Shown one piece after another: positions 7,027 to 15,644 of a stretch of DNA of 16,222 bases. The translations under genes and the position numbers were made by a program. The stretch spans positions 1 through 16,222 of the forward strand of contig VSNM01000100.1 of assembly GCA_009774245.1 (NCBI GenBank), read 5' to 3'. This DNA is from Lachnospiraceae bacterium (GTDB lineage: Bacteria > Bacillota > Clostridia > Lachnospirales > Lachnospiraceae). Position 1 is the first letter of the stretch; every line of letters begins with the position of its first letter. The notes beneath the pieces were generated by a model that had not been told where the DNA came from, made no database searches, and worked only from the letters and a program-made list of their open reading frames with translations.

Positions 7027-10000
7027 TTATGATATGCCATCAAGACATTTTTCCGCGCAGCTGTCTGTCAGTTCCCTGATTTTGCACATTGCCTTATCAA
7101 GCAGCAAGAGATAGCTATCCTTATTCCTGCAGCTTTCCACATATTTCTCGCGGAAATCATAGAGCCTCGGAATCTGTTCTCTCAGCCAGTCATCCCAGTC
7201 GTCCCCAAAGCGCCCTTTCATCCAGAGATAATATTCGCTTTCAAAAAATCCGAGTTCTCCATCTTCCGGATGGCGGCTCCAACTGTCCCAGAAAAGCTCC
7301 ATGCGTTCTCTTGGAGACAGATGAATCTCAAGAAACGAATCGGCTTCTTCTAAATCCAAAAGATCATGAATTGTCTTCAAGAAGGCTTCACGTCTCCATA
7401 CCACATGAAATGAAACATACTTCGTGAGCCACTCCAGATGATACACAATCTGCGTTATATATGATGAGGATACGAAATAATCCGCCATATCTGAGCAGTA
7501 ATTCTCCATCAATTCTTTATCTCCCAAGGAAAACACATAATCCGCCATATGCAAGAACTCAGCATGCGGCCATGCGTTTCTCCTTTTCCCCAGATCCCTC
7601 CATATCTCCTTTCTGTACTCTTGATAGTGCTGGATAAATTTCTCCCTATCATCCAGATACGCATACATCCGAAGAATAAAATACTCTCCACCTGGTAAAT
7701 GGGACTCCTGCTTTTTGTCCTGCACAGTTTTTATAAGTTTCACAGGATTCTGCCAGCTCTCCGCTACATAATAATACAAAAGGATAATAGGAAATTTTTC
7801 AACATTCTTATAATTGAGTTCCTTACGTTCCGCTTTCGCCCTGGCAATCACTTCTTCCGTTTTCCCCTCCTCCAGCAGGTTTCGGAACTCCTCCTCCAGC
7901 GCTTCTTCATCGCAGGTATCCATTCTTCCGGAATACACGAAAGGATGCTTCTTCAGCCTTTTCTCGCAGCTCGCATTGTATGGGGCAATCTGTTCACAGA
8001 TCCGCCTGGAAAACGAAGAAGAAGACACGCCCGTATTTGACAACCGCTTACACAGTAGCTCTTCCAGATCCCTCATTTCTTCTCCGTCCTCTGCTTCGAC
8101 TGTCTTGAGCAGGGCAAACCAGAACTTGACCTTTCTGTTGTCGTTGTCATAGTCTTCACTCAAACATCGATCTATCTGTTTCAACAGTTGATCCACCATC
8201 TCCCGCTCTCCCAGACGACAAAGGATATAAAACAGCAACTCCATGATACGGACATCCGCTTCGAAGTCCACTCCCCACTGCCAACCGCAGACTGCATCCA
8301 GAAAGTCGAACTCAGGTCTGGTCATATTGCCCGAGAACTCTATGGCCTGTATCGCCCGAGTCATATCAATACCACAAAAATTAAAAAGTCTCAAAAGCAG
8401 CTTTCTTTCTTCCCTCGTGATACCATCTGGGCATTCCATATCCACAAAGAGGGTCGGACAATAACCAATTCTGCTAGATGGAATAACGCGTAGCAATGTC
8501 AGAAGCAGTTGCTTATTGACAGCCGTGCACTCCTGTTCAAATGCTCCCAGCGCTTTTTGCAGAAAATACAGGAGAATCTGATTGTTCATCATCATCTCAT
8601 CACCCATCCCTGCACTGGAAAACCAGTTACGTTCAAAGATGCCTTCTTCAACCGGGTCCAGACTATTCAACAAATCATAAATTAGTACAAACTGTAACTG
8701 ATTTTGTACATTTTCCTTGCTGAGATTGGACAAAAATGTTATCCCTTTCCACATTAATTGCTCCAATTCAGCAACCACCTCATCAACCAACGTACACTCC
8801 GCCCGCTCATCCAGGGAACCAAAAGCAAGACCCCAAATCGAACATATATCATGCAGATAATGATACATTTCCCAGTCTCCATTTTGATAAAAACGTTGAT
8901 AAATGAGTTCAAAAAATCTGCAGAACACTTCCCCATCTTCTTCTGACAGGCCGCAGCCTGGATGTATCCGTCCAAACAAATAGCACGCATATGGCTGATT
9001 CACTGCCTGCGTCCCATAGCATTCATCCAGAATATGCAGCCCTTTTAATGACCATTTGTTCGTGTTTTCATTCCACCCGAAACGACCACTCCTCCGTGCT
9101 CCTGTGATCTGTATCTCCTCACGCATCACTTCAAACACGCTGGACATATAATCTTCTTCCAACTCCTGTTCCGTACAGCAGGCACGGTAGTCCTGAATAT
9201 ATTCCCCGATCATCCGGGCGCAGTCCTCTCCATCATAATCTGGGCGTGGAGCATAATAATAATATTTCACCCAGAGCATAGCGTTTTGTTTTTTCGCCTG
9301 GTTGTCGTCAGAACACCGCCGCTCTGTCAGTTCACAGAGTTTTTTCATCTCCTTCTCGATCTCGTCATTTTCTACGTATTCTCCGCAATCCCACATCAAC
9401 TCTATTTTCTGCTGAAGAATTCTATCATAACTATCTTTCACAGGATGCCCTGAAAACCATTTTTCTAAAACAACTGCAATCTCATATGCCTGCCTGTAAG
9501 CGCCTGTTTCAAAGGACGCTTCCCTCGCGCTTTGCCAGATCCGCCAGCTGAAGCCTGCAAAACCCTCCTGCTCCTTGATTTGTTTCAGTTTTGCTTCTGC
9601 CTGTTCTGTATCCCTCCGGAATACGGCGGCGAAATACAGCCCGATTTCAGCCGCACAGGACAAATCCTGCTCCACGCATCCATGACCAGAACCGACACGA
9701 TCCAGAAGATGCGTACACGCCTCGTACAAATCCGAAAACTGCGCATAAACAAAAAGATACCCTGTTCCCCTGACAAACTGCTCTCCCAACAGATTCCACT
9801 CCTCAGTGCCGCACACACCAGTTCCAGCAATGCGGACTGCGGAATGATACAGCAGCCAGTAGGTTCTGTCAGGCTCCCTCAGCCGCATCTGCTCTAGAAT
9901 ATCCAAAAACAGCTTTTTTTTCAATTGCAGCCTGCACTCGTCCATAATCTTATCCAGCATTAATCCCTGGATCGTCCGCTCACTGCCCTCTGTCTGAATA

Positions 10001-11454
10001 AAGGATGTCTCACACAGTTCCTCGTAAATCAGGAGACTGCCGGATGCTCCTTTCCAGAGCAGGTTTAGCAGAATGTCATCCGTCCATGTTCCCAGACAAA
10101 CCAGCGTGTAGAGAACTTCCCGCTCCTGGAGCGTATAATATTGCAGGAAACGGGCGGAAACGACTTTTTGTCCGTCCTTTCCTTTCTCATCCGAAAACAA
10201 GCCCTGTATATCTTCGTCTGACGGCCTATAGTCCTCTGCCTTGTTCTGATCTGTAACCCTGCCATCTCTCAGCTTTTTGTTCCACATTCTGAAGTAGACA
10301 TCCACACAATGTTCAATCGCCAGCGGATATCCTTGTGTCTGCTCCATGATCTTCTCCACTACAGCAGACCGCCCCCAGTCTTCTTCTTGTGGTTTCCCAA
10401 TAGTGCTTTCCAACTTCCGCTTTCTGCCTGTGAATTTCAGATACTGCTTCCCTCTACCGCTTTCCGACTGCTGCTCCACACCTTCACCTTTCAGCTTCTC
10501 CAGCAAATATTCCCGGATGATCTTATCCTCCGGCCTGGCAAGTTTCTCCGAGACAAAGGACTCCTCCCACTTCGGGTCATATTCTTTCCACGGAATCTCT
10601 TCCCGTCCGAACAGCATCCAGAAACAATCTGGCAGCAGACGGAACAACCCTTCCGTACCTGCCAGCCATTCCAGATAATCTTCCTCATCCGCGCAGCGCA
10701 GGGCCTGATACCGCATACTTTCCACCGTATCCAACAGGAAGATACATTTCTTCCCCACTTTCTCATTCTTGAAAATGTTTCGGAAATCTTCCGCAAAGAA
10801 TCTGACCATCTGCCCTCTCAGTTCTCTTTCATCCATTGCCTCCAGTCGGTGCGCCAGTTCTTTATACTTTTTATCGTCACGCATTTTCAACAGCCACTTA
10901 TATCCCTCATTCGCCAGATCAATGGCAGCGCTAACAGTTTCCAGTGGGGCAACTAGTCCAATGGCGCCTGTAACCAGATTCAATGGAGTTTTTTCGCGCA
11001 TCCGTTCCCATCCGGTTGAATATTCCTCCTGCCGGACATCTTCCGCTCTTTTCATTTTATAATTATAATAAGCCATATGAAACCGTGGAAACAGTTCCTG
11101 TACCTTCGCCTGTTCCTCCAGCTGGTCCGCCATACATTTCAAATGCTCCGCAAAACTTCTATGCCACTGTAATCCCACCAGAATGGTATAGACTTGTTCC
11201 TTGTATGGGTTGCTGTCCAGAAGACTCTTTGCGATTTGACGGCACACAAATGTTTTTCCCAAGCCGCCCTGTCCGTGGATATACACCACATGGACTGTCT
11301 CATCTTTCTTGGTCGCCAGGAAATTTCTGCAATACCTTAAGAGAGAGTTTCTGTTTTTTTCAGGATCCCCCCATACATCGCTCCGATCTATCCTGAGACT
11401 GCTGTCCTTCCACCGATAGCAGATATCCTCCTGCTGGATATTCATTATTTTCAT
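7027..11454 (-). CDS. large STAND-type P-loop NTPase
   Basis: The 1475-residue protein has a nucleotide-binding core near its N-terminus. Walker A is HGQGGLGKTF with K67, Walker B is KCIFLLDTVE at 236-245 (D242), FWMLFGRE at about 278-285 fits a sensor position, and QGYPLAI at 374-380 corresponds to the GxP motif of NB-ARC/AP-ATPase and NACHT proteins. This order is typical of STAND signalling ATPases. Only about 55 residues precede Walker A, so there is no classic N-terminal effector domain. The remaining 1000 or so residues appear largely alpha-helical and rich in Leu, Glu and aromatic residues, as in repeat sensor regions, but no repeat register was assigned. The ATG at 11454 has AAGGAAGG 8 bases upstream. 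Only a weak promoter candidate (TTGAAG, 16 bases, TATGTT at 11496-11523) was seen, so readthrough from miaB is possible. Bacterial STAND proteins often sense phage or regulate genes; which applies here is unknown. Confidence 0.82.
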   Translation of the reverse strand: MKIMNIQQEDICYRWKDSSLRIDRSDVWGDPEKNRNSLLRYCRNFLATKKDETVHVVYIHGQGGLGKTFVCRQIAKSLLDSNPYKEQVYTILVGLQWHRSFAEHLKCMADQLEEQAKVQELFPRFHMAYYNYKMKRAEDVRQEEYSTGWERMREKTPLNLVTGAIGLVAPLETVSAAIDLANEGYKWLLKMRDDKKYKELAHRLEAMDERELRGQMVRFFAEDFRNIFKNEKVGKKCIFLLDTVESMRYQALRCADEEDYLEWLAGTEGLFRLLPDCFWMLFGREEIPWKEYDPKWEESFVSEKLARPEDKIIREYLLEKLKGEGVEQQSESGRGKQYLKFTGRKRKLESTIGKPQEEDWGRSAVVEKIMEQTQGYPLAIEHCVDVYFRMWNKKLRDGRVTDQNKAEDYRPSDEDIQGLFSDEKGKDGQKVVSARFLQYYTLQEREVLYTLVCLGTWTDDILLNLLWKGASGSLLIYEELCETSFIQTEGSERTIQGLMLDKIMDECRLQLKKKLFLDILEQMRLREPDRTYWLLYHSAVRIAGTGVCGTEEWNLLGEQFVRGTGYLFVYAQFSDLYEACTHLLDRVGSGHGCVEQDLSCAAEIGLYFAAVFRRDTEQAEAKLKQIKEQEGFAGFSWRIWQSAREASFETGAYRQAYEIAVVLEKWFSGHPVKDSYDRILQQKIELMWDCGEYVENDEIEKEMKKLCELTERRCSDDNQAKKQNAMLWVKYYYYAPRPDYDGEDCARMIGEYIQDYRACCTEQELEEDYMSSVFEVMREEIQITGARRSGRFGWNENTNKWSLKGLHILDECYGTQAVNQPYACYLFGRIHPGCGLSEEDGEVFCRFFELIYQRFYQNGDWEMYHYLHDICSIWGLAFGSLDERAECTLVDEVVAELEQLMWKGITFLSNLSKENVQNQLQFVLIYDLLNSLDPVEEGIFERNWFSSAGMGDEMMMNNQILLYFLQKALGAFEQECTAVNKQLLLTLLRVIPSSRIGYCPTLFVDMECPDGITREERKLLLRLFNFCGIDMTRAIQAIEFSGNMTRPEFDFLDAVCGWQWGVDFEADVRIMELLFYILCRLGEREMVDQLLKQIDRCLSEDYDNDNRKVKFWFALLKTVEAEDGEEMRDLEELLCKRLSNTGVSSSSFSRRICEQIAPYNASCEKRLKKHPFVYSGRMDTCDEEALEEEFRNLLEEGKTEEVIARAKAERKELNYKNVEKFPIILLYYYVAESWQNPVKLIKTVQDKKQESHLPGGEYFILRMYAYLDDREKFIQHYQEYRKEIWRDLGKRRNAWPHAEFLHMADYVFSLGDKELMENYCSDMADYFVSSSYITQIVYHLEWLTKYVSFHVVWRREAFLKTIHDLLDLEEADSFLEIHLSPRERMELFWDSWSRHPEDGELGFFESEYYLWMKGRFGDDWDDWLREQIPRLYDFREKYVESCRNKDSYLLLLDKAMCKIRELTDSCAEKCLDGIS

Positions 11455-11528
11455 TGTTTTATCCTTCCTTTGATATCTCTGAAGCTGCCATTGTTAACAT
11501 AAAACAAAAAGCTTTTCCTTCAAACTTT

Positions 11529-12980
11529 TCACTCTCCCATATAATAAAACCCATGGGCTTCTAAAAGCTTGACATCAACAATCTTTCCGATCAGGGATGC
11601 ATCACCTGGAAAATGCACGATCGTATTGTTGGAAAGCCTCCCCGACACCAGAGAACTGTCATGCTCGTTGACCTCCTCGACAAGTGCACTATGCACCTCT
11701 CCTGTAAGGCGTCCCACACGGCTCCTAGCGGTCTCCTGTACAACCTTCAAAAGCCGGTCGAAGTTTTCCTTGATCTCCTCCTCGCTTGCGGGACTGGGCA
11801 TAGTCGCTGCAGGCGTCCCGGTCCGCCTGGAATAAATAAATGTATAGGCATTGTCATACTGCGCTTTCCTTACGACGTCGATTGTCTCATCCACATCCGC
11901 TGCTGTCTCACCTGGAAAGCCGACAATAATATCCGTCGTAATCGAGAGATCTGGTATCTCACGCCGAATCTTGTATACGAGCTCGAGATACTGTTCCTTT
12001 GTATAGCGACGGTTCATTGCCTCCAGAATCCTGGTCGAACCGGACTGCAGCGGAAGGTGCAGATGGCGACAGATTTTTCTGGAATTTTTCATCACCTGTA
12101 TCAGCTCGTCCGACAAATCCTTTGGGTGAGAAGTCATAAAACGAATGCGTTCCAGTCCGTCTATTTTCTCCACTTCCTGCAATAACTGTGCAAAGGACAT
12201 CGATTCCTCCAGCGTCTTTCCATAAGAATTGACGTTCTGTCCCAGAAGCATAACCTCCACAACGCCCTCTGACACAAGCTTTTCGATTTCCCTGATAATA
12301 TCCTTGGGTTCACGGCTTCTCTCGCGTCCGCGCACATAGGGAACAATGCAATAGCTGCAGAAATTATTGCAGCCATACATGATGTTGACGCCTGATTTAA
12401 AAGCATACTTTCTCTCTGCAGGTAAATCCTCGACAATCTTGTCCGTGTCCTTCCAAATATCAATGATCATGCTATCCGAACTGTACATTGCAACGATCAG
12501 TTCCGCAAATTTATAAATATTGTGTGTGCCAAAGATCAGATCCACAAACCGATAACTTTTCTGTATCTTCTCGATGACTGACGGCTCCTGCATCATACAG
12601 CCGCAGAGCGCGATTTTCTTGTGTGGATTTTTCTTTTTCATATTATGTACAAATCCCAGCCTGCCATAAACACGCTGGTTTGCATTGTCACGGACGGTAC
12701 AGGTATTGTAAAATACAAGGTCCGCCGACTCGTCCCCGATCATCTCAAAACCGATATTTTCAAGTATACCAATCAGTTTTTCGCTGTCCTTAGCATTCAT
12801 CTGACAGCCGAACGTCTCCCCGTCCGCCGTGAGGCGTCTGCCCAGCTTCTCGCTCTCGGCATTGACAAGCTCCCGCGCCTTTTTGATAAAATAATACTGG
12901 CGCATCGGCTCGTCCGCCGGCGCGTCATCCCGCAAGTCAATTGTTTCTAGTATCGCTTCCAATTCTTCGTTTTTGATCAT
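11529..12980 (-). CDS. miaB: tRNA-2-methylthio-N6-dimethylallyladenosine synthase MiaB
   Basis: MiaB is a radical-SAM methylthiotransferase that adds a methylthio group to i6A at position 37 of tRNAs reading UNN codons. The 483-residue product has the UPF0004 domain with TFGCQMN (C59), NTCTVR (C94) and CGC (C128), which bind the auxiliary cluster. The radical-SAM triad CNNFCSYC follows (C204, C208, C211), and a C-terminal TRAM domain runs from about residue 420 to the end. All six cysteines are present and the protein is full length. The first 50 residues are an extension seen in clostridial MiaB proteins. The ATG at 12980 has GGAAGG 10 bases upstream. The STAND NTPase gene starts 74 bases past its stop, and a second copy of this gene's 3' end lies at 6109-6264. 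Confidence 0.96.
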   Translation of the reverse strand: MIKNEELEAILETIDLRDDAPADEPMRQYYFIKKARELVNAESEKLGRRLTADGETFGCQMNAKDSEKLIGILENIGFEMIGDESADLVFYNTCTVRDNANQRVYGRLGFVHNMKKKNPHKKIALCGCMMQEPSVIEKIQKSYRFVDLIFGTHNIYKFAELIVAMYSSDSMIIDIWKDTDKIVEDLPAERKYAFKSGVNIMYGCNNFCSYCIVPYVRGRERSREPKDIIREIEKLVSEGVVEVMLLGQNVNSYGKTLEESMSFAQLLQEVEKIDGLERIRFMTSHPKDLSDELIQVMKNSRKICRHLHLPLQSGSTRILEAMNRRYTKEQYLELVYKIRREIPDLSITTDIIVGFPGETAADVDETIDVVRKAQYDNAYTFIYSRRTGTPAATMPSPASEEEIKENFDRLLKVVQETARSRVGRLTGEVHSALVEEVNEHDSSLVSGRLSNNTIVHFPGDASLIGKIVDVKLLEAHGFYYMGE

Positions 12981-13027
12981 ATTGATTCTGCCTTCCTATA
13001 TAATTTTAAATAAAACCAAAAATTTAG

Positions 13028-13051
13028 AAGAGACGTTTTATACTGTCTCTC
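13028..13051 (-). terminator. possible terminator after the SUKH gene
   Basis: GAGAGAC and GTCTCTT form a 7-bp stem with one wobble directly after the stop at 13052, followed on the minus strand by CTAAATTTTTGG. The T-run is displaced a few bases, so this is only a moderate terminator call. Confidence 0.4.
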
Positions 13052-13549
13052 CTATATCTTTATGTCAGATTGAATGATATTTTCCATAAAAACCGAAAAG
13101 GACGACGCGACCGTTTCACACTCCTCAAACTCCGGCGCGGCTCCCCGCACAACGGAACCATCCTCCATGCAAATCGCATAGTAGGAATACCCGCCTCTTA
13201 CGGACATGACAATCGGAAGATGTTGGTTCCAAAACTTCCCGATGCTGCGCTTCCATTCCTCATCGTTTCCAGCACTCTCAAGACTCATCAGCTCCCACTC
13301 ATTCCATTGAAACGCTTTGTCTCCCTGTACCTCAAAATCCTCTGCACCCAGAACCCATGTCGTCTCGTCAGGGCTTACCATGTGCTTTACGCTTTTGACA
13401 TATTCCAGCCACTCCTGCGGGATATTGGCGTATCTGTCTGTCAGCGTTTTCGGAATATCATTGTCCTGCTTTTCATTTAGCACAATATCCCAACCAATTT
13501 CCTTCATATGTATTACAAATGCATTAATCAATTGTTTTACCTCTGTCAT
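13052..13549 (-). CDS. SMI1/KNR4 (SUKH)-superfamily immunity-type protein
   Basis: The 165-residue soluble protein fits the SUKH superfamily, whose bacterial members mostly neutralise toxins of polymorphic or contact-dependent systems. Visible family features are IPQEWLEYVK near residue 43, GAEDFE at about 68-73, FQWNEWE near 80, and FWNQHLPIVMSVRGGYSYYA in the middle. The end contains GSVVRGAAPEFEE followed by VASSFSVFMENI. The frame is intact and the length normal. No toxin gene is visible nearby, so it would be an orphan immunity gene, or a SUKH protein with another regulatory role. The ATG at 13549 lies 8 bases after the stop of a small frameshifted gene, with no strong ribosome binding site, so coupling to that upstream gene may once have driven its translation. 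Confidence 0.75.
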   Translation of the reverse strand: MTEVKQLINAFVIHMKEIGWDIVLNEKQDNDIPKTLTDRYANIPQEWLEYVKSVKHMVSPDETTWVLGAEDFEVQGDKAFQWNEWELMSLESAGNDEEWKRSIGKFWNQHLPIVMSVRGGYSYYAICMEDGSVVRGAAPEFEECETVASSFSVFMENIIQSDIKI

Positions 13550-13557
13550 ATTCGATC

Positions 13558-13769
13558 TTATGCGGTTCGTTTTTCCAGTTCCTCAATTCGCCTGAACAAT
13601 TCATCAATCAATTTTAATACCAGTAAGGTGTTATCATTTTCAAATTTTGTAATTTTATAATACTGATTTAACTCATCCAGATTTTTTGTATCTGTGCAAT
13701 ATATTCCTCAATTATTTTGCCTGTATATATCGTCTCGTCTGATCTTTCCAGATGCTCTTGCTCTGACAT
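13558..13769 (-). pseudogene. small helical protein gene split by a one-base frameshift
   Basis: From the ATG at 13769 the minus strand reads MSEQEHLERSDETIYTGK and on through IIEEYIAQIQ, then stops early at 13668-13670 after IWMS. Restoring one A in the six-A run at 13682-13687 opens a frame that continues NLDELNQYYK and ends DELFRRIEELEKRTA at 13558. The whole would be 70 residues. The second half looks like an amphipathic, coiled-coil-like helix. The opening HLERSDETIYTGKII faintly resembles the start of ADP-ribose pyrophosphatase Nudix proteins, so a fused gene fragment is possible. AAGGAG lies about 14 bases before the ATG, and a promoter is present upstream. A slippage-dependent gene or a sequencing error cannot be excluded. 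The function is not recognised. Confidence 0.55.
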
Positions 13770-13835
13770 GATAAAGCCATCTCTCCTTTCACGCGCTTCC
13801 TGCAACAACCATTTCACCCATCATTCATTTCTTAC

Positions 13836-13864
13836 AGTATACAGGATTCCGACCGTTTGCACAA
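13836..13864 (-). promoter_or_regulatory. promoter of the small gene-SUKH unit
   Basis: On the minus strand, TTGTGC (13859-13864), 17 bases, then TATACT (13836-13841), about 65 bases ahead of the ATG at 13769. Confidence 0.5.
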
Positions 13865-14131
13865 CAAAATATTTCAGCATGTTTCAAAAATTCTCTAATC
13901 CAGTTAACATTTTTAAATTGCTGAATAATTCAAACCCCAGTGTTTATACGTTTTCTAAGCAGATTAAAACAAATGTTTGCTTGATCAATTTGAAACACGC
14001 CAATCTTTCAATAAAATTACGTATAAAATATTAAGAAAAAATCGCCAGCAGAAATGTTTTATGATATATTAATAAAGGACAGTTCCCAGAAAATAACAAA
14101 AACGTAAAATACCCAGAAAGGACAAAAGACG
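13865..14131. other. AT-rich divergent intergenic region
   Basis: This stretch of about 270 bases separates the leftward SUKH unit from the rightward peptidase gene. No credible gene was found: the long open frame across it on the plus strand lacks a ribosome binding site and has a composition typical of AT-rich noncoding DNA. A weak plus-strand promoter candidate for the peptidase gene is TCGCCA (14041-14046), 17 bases, then a TATATT-like box just before 14070. Confidence 0.45.
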
Positions 14132-15184
14132 ATGCCTAAAAAAATTAACACAAAAAAATACCTGGAATATATCCTCGAAGAGACAAAGAAAATCCTGTCG
14201 ATCGACAGCCCGTCCGGCTTTACCGAAAAAGCAGCCCAATATGTAGCGGACGCCTATGCCTCCCTCGGATACACACCCGTTCGGACTGTCAAAGGTGGTG
14301 TGTTCTGTGAAATCGGGCAAAATAAGGACAAAAACAACGCGCTCATGATGGAGGCGCACATCGACACGCTCGGCGCGATGGTATGCGATATCAACCCAAA
14401 CGGATGCCTCAAACTCTCCCCCATAGGCGGCATGAACCCTAACAACGCTGAGGCCGAAAACTGTAAAGTATACACACGCGACGGCAAAATCTACAGCGGC
14501 ACTTTCCAGTTGTGCGACGCATCGATTCATGTGAACGGAAAATTTGACGAGACTTCCCGCTCATACGATGTCATGGAGGTTGTGCTCGACGAACCTGTCA
14601 GGACGAAGGAGGACACGCTTGCCCTCGGCGTCATGCCCGGCGATTTTGTCTGCTTCGAACCGCGCACTGTCATCACCGAAAGCGGATATATCAAGAGCCG
14701 CTTCCTGGACGACAAGCTCAGTGTCGGCATTCTTCTAGGTTTTGCCAGATATGTACAAGAAGAAAAGATACTACTTCCCCGAACTGTATATCACCACATC
14801 ACCGTGTACGAGGAAGTCGGACACGGCGGGGCGTCTTCGATTCCGTCAGATGTCACAGAAGTACTCTCCGTCGACATGGGCTGTGTCGGAAACGGGCTTA
14901 CCTGCACAGAACATCAGGTTTCCATCTGCGCAAAGGACAGCCGCGGTCCCTACAACTATGAAATTGTATCCAATCTCATCGCCGCCGCAAAACGCCAGAA
15001 GCTTGACTTCGCAGTCGACGTGTTTCCCCACTATGGTTCTGACGCGGACGTTGCCCTCACAGCGGGATATGATGTGAAACACGGCCTGATCGGTGCCGGG
15101 GTATACGCATCGCACGGATATGAACGGAGCCACAAGGATGGTGTGTTAAACACATTTTTGCTGCTGACAGAATATCTAAAATAG
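14132..15184 (+). CDS. M42-family metallo-aminopeptidase
   Basis: The 350-residue cytoplasmic enzyme belongs to the M42 (glutamyl aminopeptidase/tetrahedral aminopeptidase/cellulase M-like) family of dizinc peptidases, which trim N-terminal residues from peptides. Visible catalytic and metal positions are AHIDTLG (H76, D78), SRFLDDK with the bridging D193, YEEVGHGGAS with catalytic E227 and ligand E228, VDMG with D248, and HGYERSH with the last ligand H334. All expected residues are present and the length is standard. The substrate residue preference cannot be told. The start ATG follows AGAAAGGA by about 8 bases. It is the only clear gene on the plus strand here and appears monocistronic, with no operon partner downstream. 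Confidence 0.93.
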   Translation: MPKKINTKKYLEYILEETKKILSIDSPSGFTEKAAQYVADAYASLGYTPVRTVKGGVFCEIGQNKDKNNALMMEAHIDTLGAMVCDINPNGCLKLSPIGGMNPNNAEAENCKVYTRDGKIYSGTFQLCDASIHVNGKFDETSRSYDVMEVVLDEPVRTKEDTLALGVMPGDFVCFEPRTVITESGYIKSRFLDDKLSVGILLGFARYVQEEKILLPRTVYHHITVYEEVGHGGASSIPSDVTEVLSVDMGCVGNGLTCTEHQVSICAKDSRGPYNYEIVSNLIAAAKRQKLDFAVDVFPHYGSDADVALTAGYDVKHGLIGAGVYASHGYERSHKDGVLNTFLLLTEYLK

Positions 15185-15237
15185 CACTCCCCTAAACAAT
15201 AACAGAAGCTTTGAACAGCATTATATCGATAAAAACC

Positions 15238-15641
15238 TTATGAAATGTTTCTCAAAAGATCTAACCTTTCGAGGAACATTTCATAATATTGTGGCAATTC
15301 TGCAAAAACTGCCTTATCAATCTCTCTAAACTGATTTAGTCCAATCTTTGTTACTGCCTGGATTGCCGCTTCCTTCTGCATCATATGTTTCGCTAAAACC
15401 GATATCCTCGCTTTCCGTTTTCAAAAACATCTGTCAGCGACACACAGCAGTAAGACAGGGCTATCTTCGCCCTGTCCCTGTCCGTTACAACCTGTATCAC
15501 GCCAATGTTATTGAGGAGCTCCTTCGCATATTTTCTGTCCAATGTCAGCATTCTGGAGGCACGCCAGTAATTAAAATTCGTGACATTGTTCACCAGGGAA
15601 TCGATACCGTCCTCCTCTTCAAGAAATAGGTTATAGGGCAT
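15238..15641 (-). pseudogene. HipA-like gene remnant with internal deletion
   Basis: Two blocks in different frames look like the two ends of one gene. The first (15641 down to about 15410) reads NLFLEEEDGIDSL, NFNYWRASRMLTLDRKYAKE and then ALSYCCVSLTDVF. This resembles the N-terminal part of HipA-like proteins common in clostridia. The second frame (about 15408 down to the stop at 15238) reads LAKHMMQKEAAIQAVTK, IGLNQFREIDKAVFAEL and PQYYEMFLERLDLL, like the C-terminal helices of the same family. The central kinase-like core is missing, so a large internal deletion with a frame change fused the ends near 15400-15410. The 5' end is also cut at about 15642, next to probable IS DNA. It is non-functional. 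The link to HipA rests on remembered patterns and is moderate. Confidence 0.5.
15241..15283 (-). terminator. 13-bp inverted repeat at the end of the HipA-like remnant
   Basis: TGAAATGTTTCTC (15241-15253) pairs with GAGGAACATTTCA (15271-15283) with one wobble around a 17-base loop. On the minus strand it is followed by TAAGGTTTTTATC, so it may end leftward transcripts. It also overlaps the last codons of the remnant, so part of the pairing could be chance. Confidence 0.35.
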
Positions 15642-15644
15642 GAA

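Noticed and set aside
10309..10956. 215-codon plus-strand frame
   Set aside because: It is antisense to the well-supported NTPase gene, has no start signals, and has a Phe/Leu/Pro-rich composition typical of antisense translation.
11496..11523. promoter candidate ahead of the STAND NTPase gene
   Set aside because: Both boxes match the consensus at only about four of six positions with a 16-base spacer. It is mentioned under the gene but is too weak to list as a feature.
13717..14034. 105-codon open frame on the plus strand
   Set aside because: It has no ribosome binding site, overlaps the small minus-strand gene and its promoter, and has an AT-rich, low-information composition with no recognised motif.
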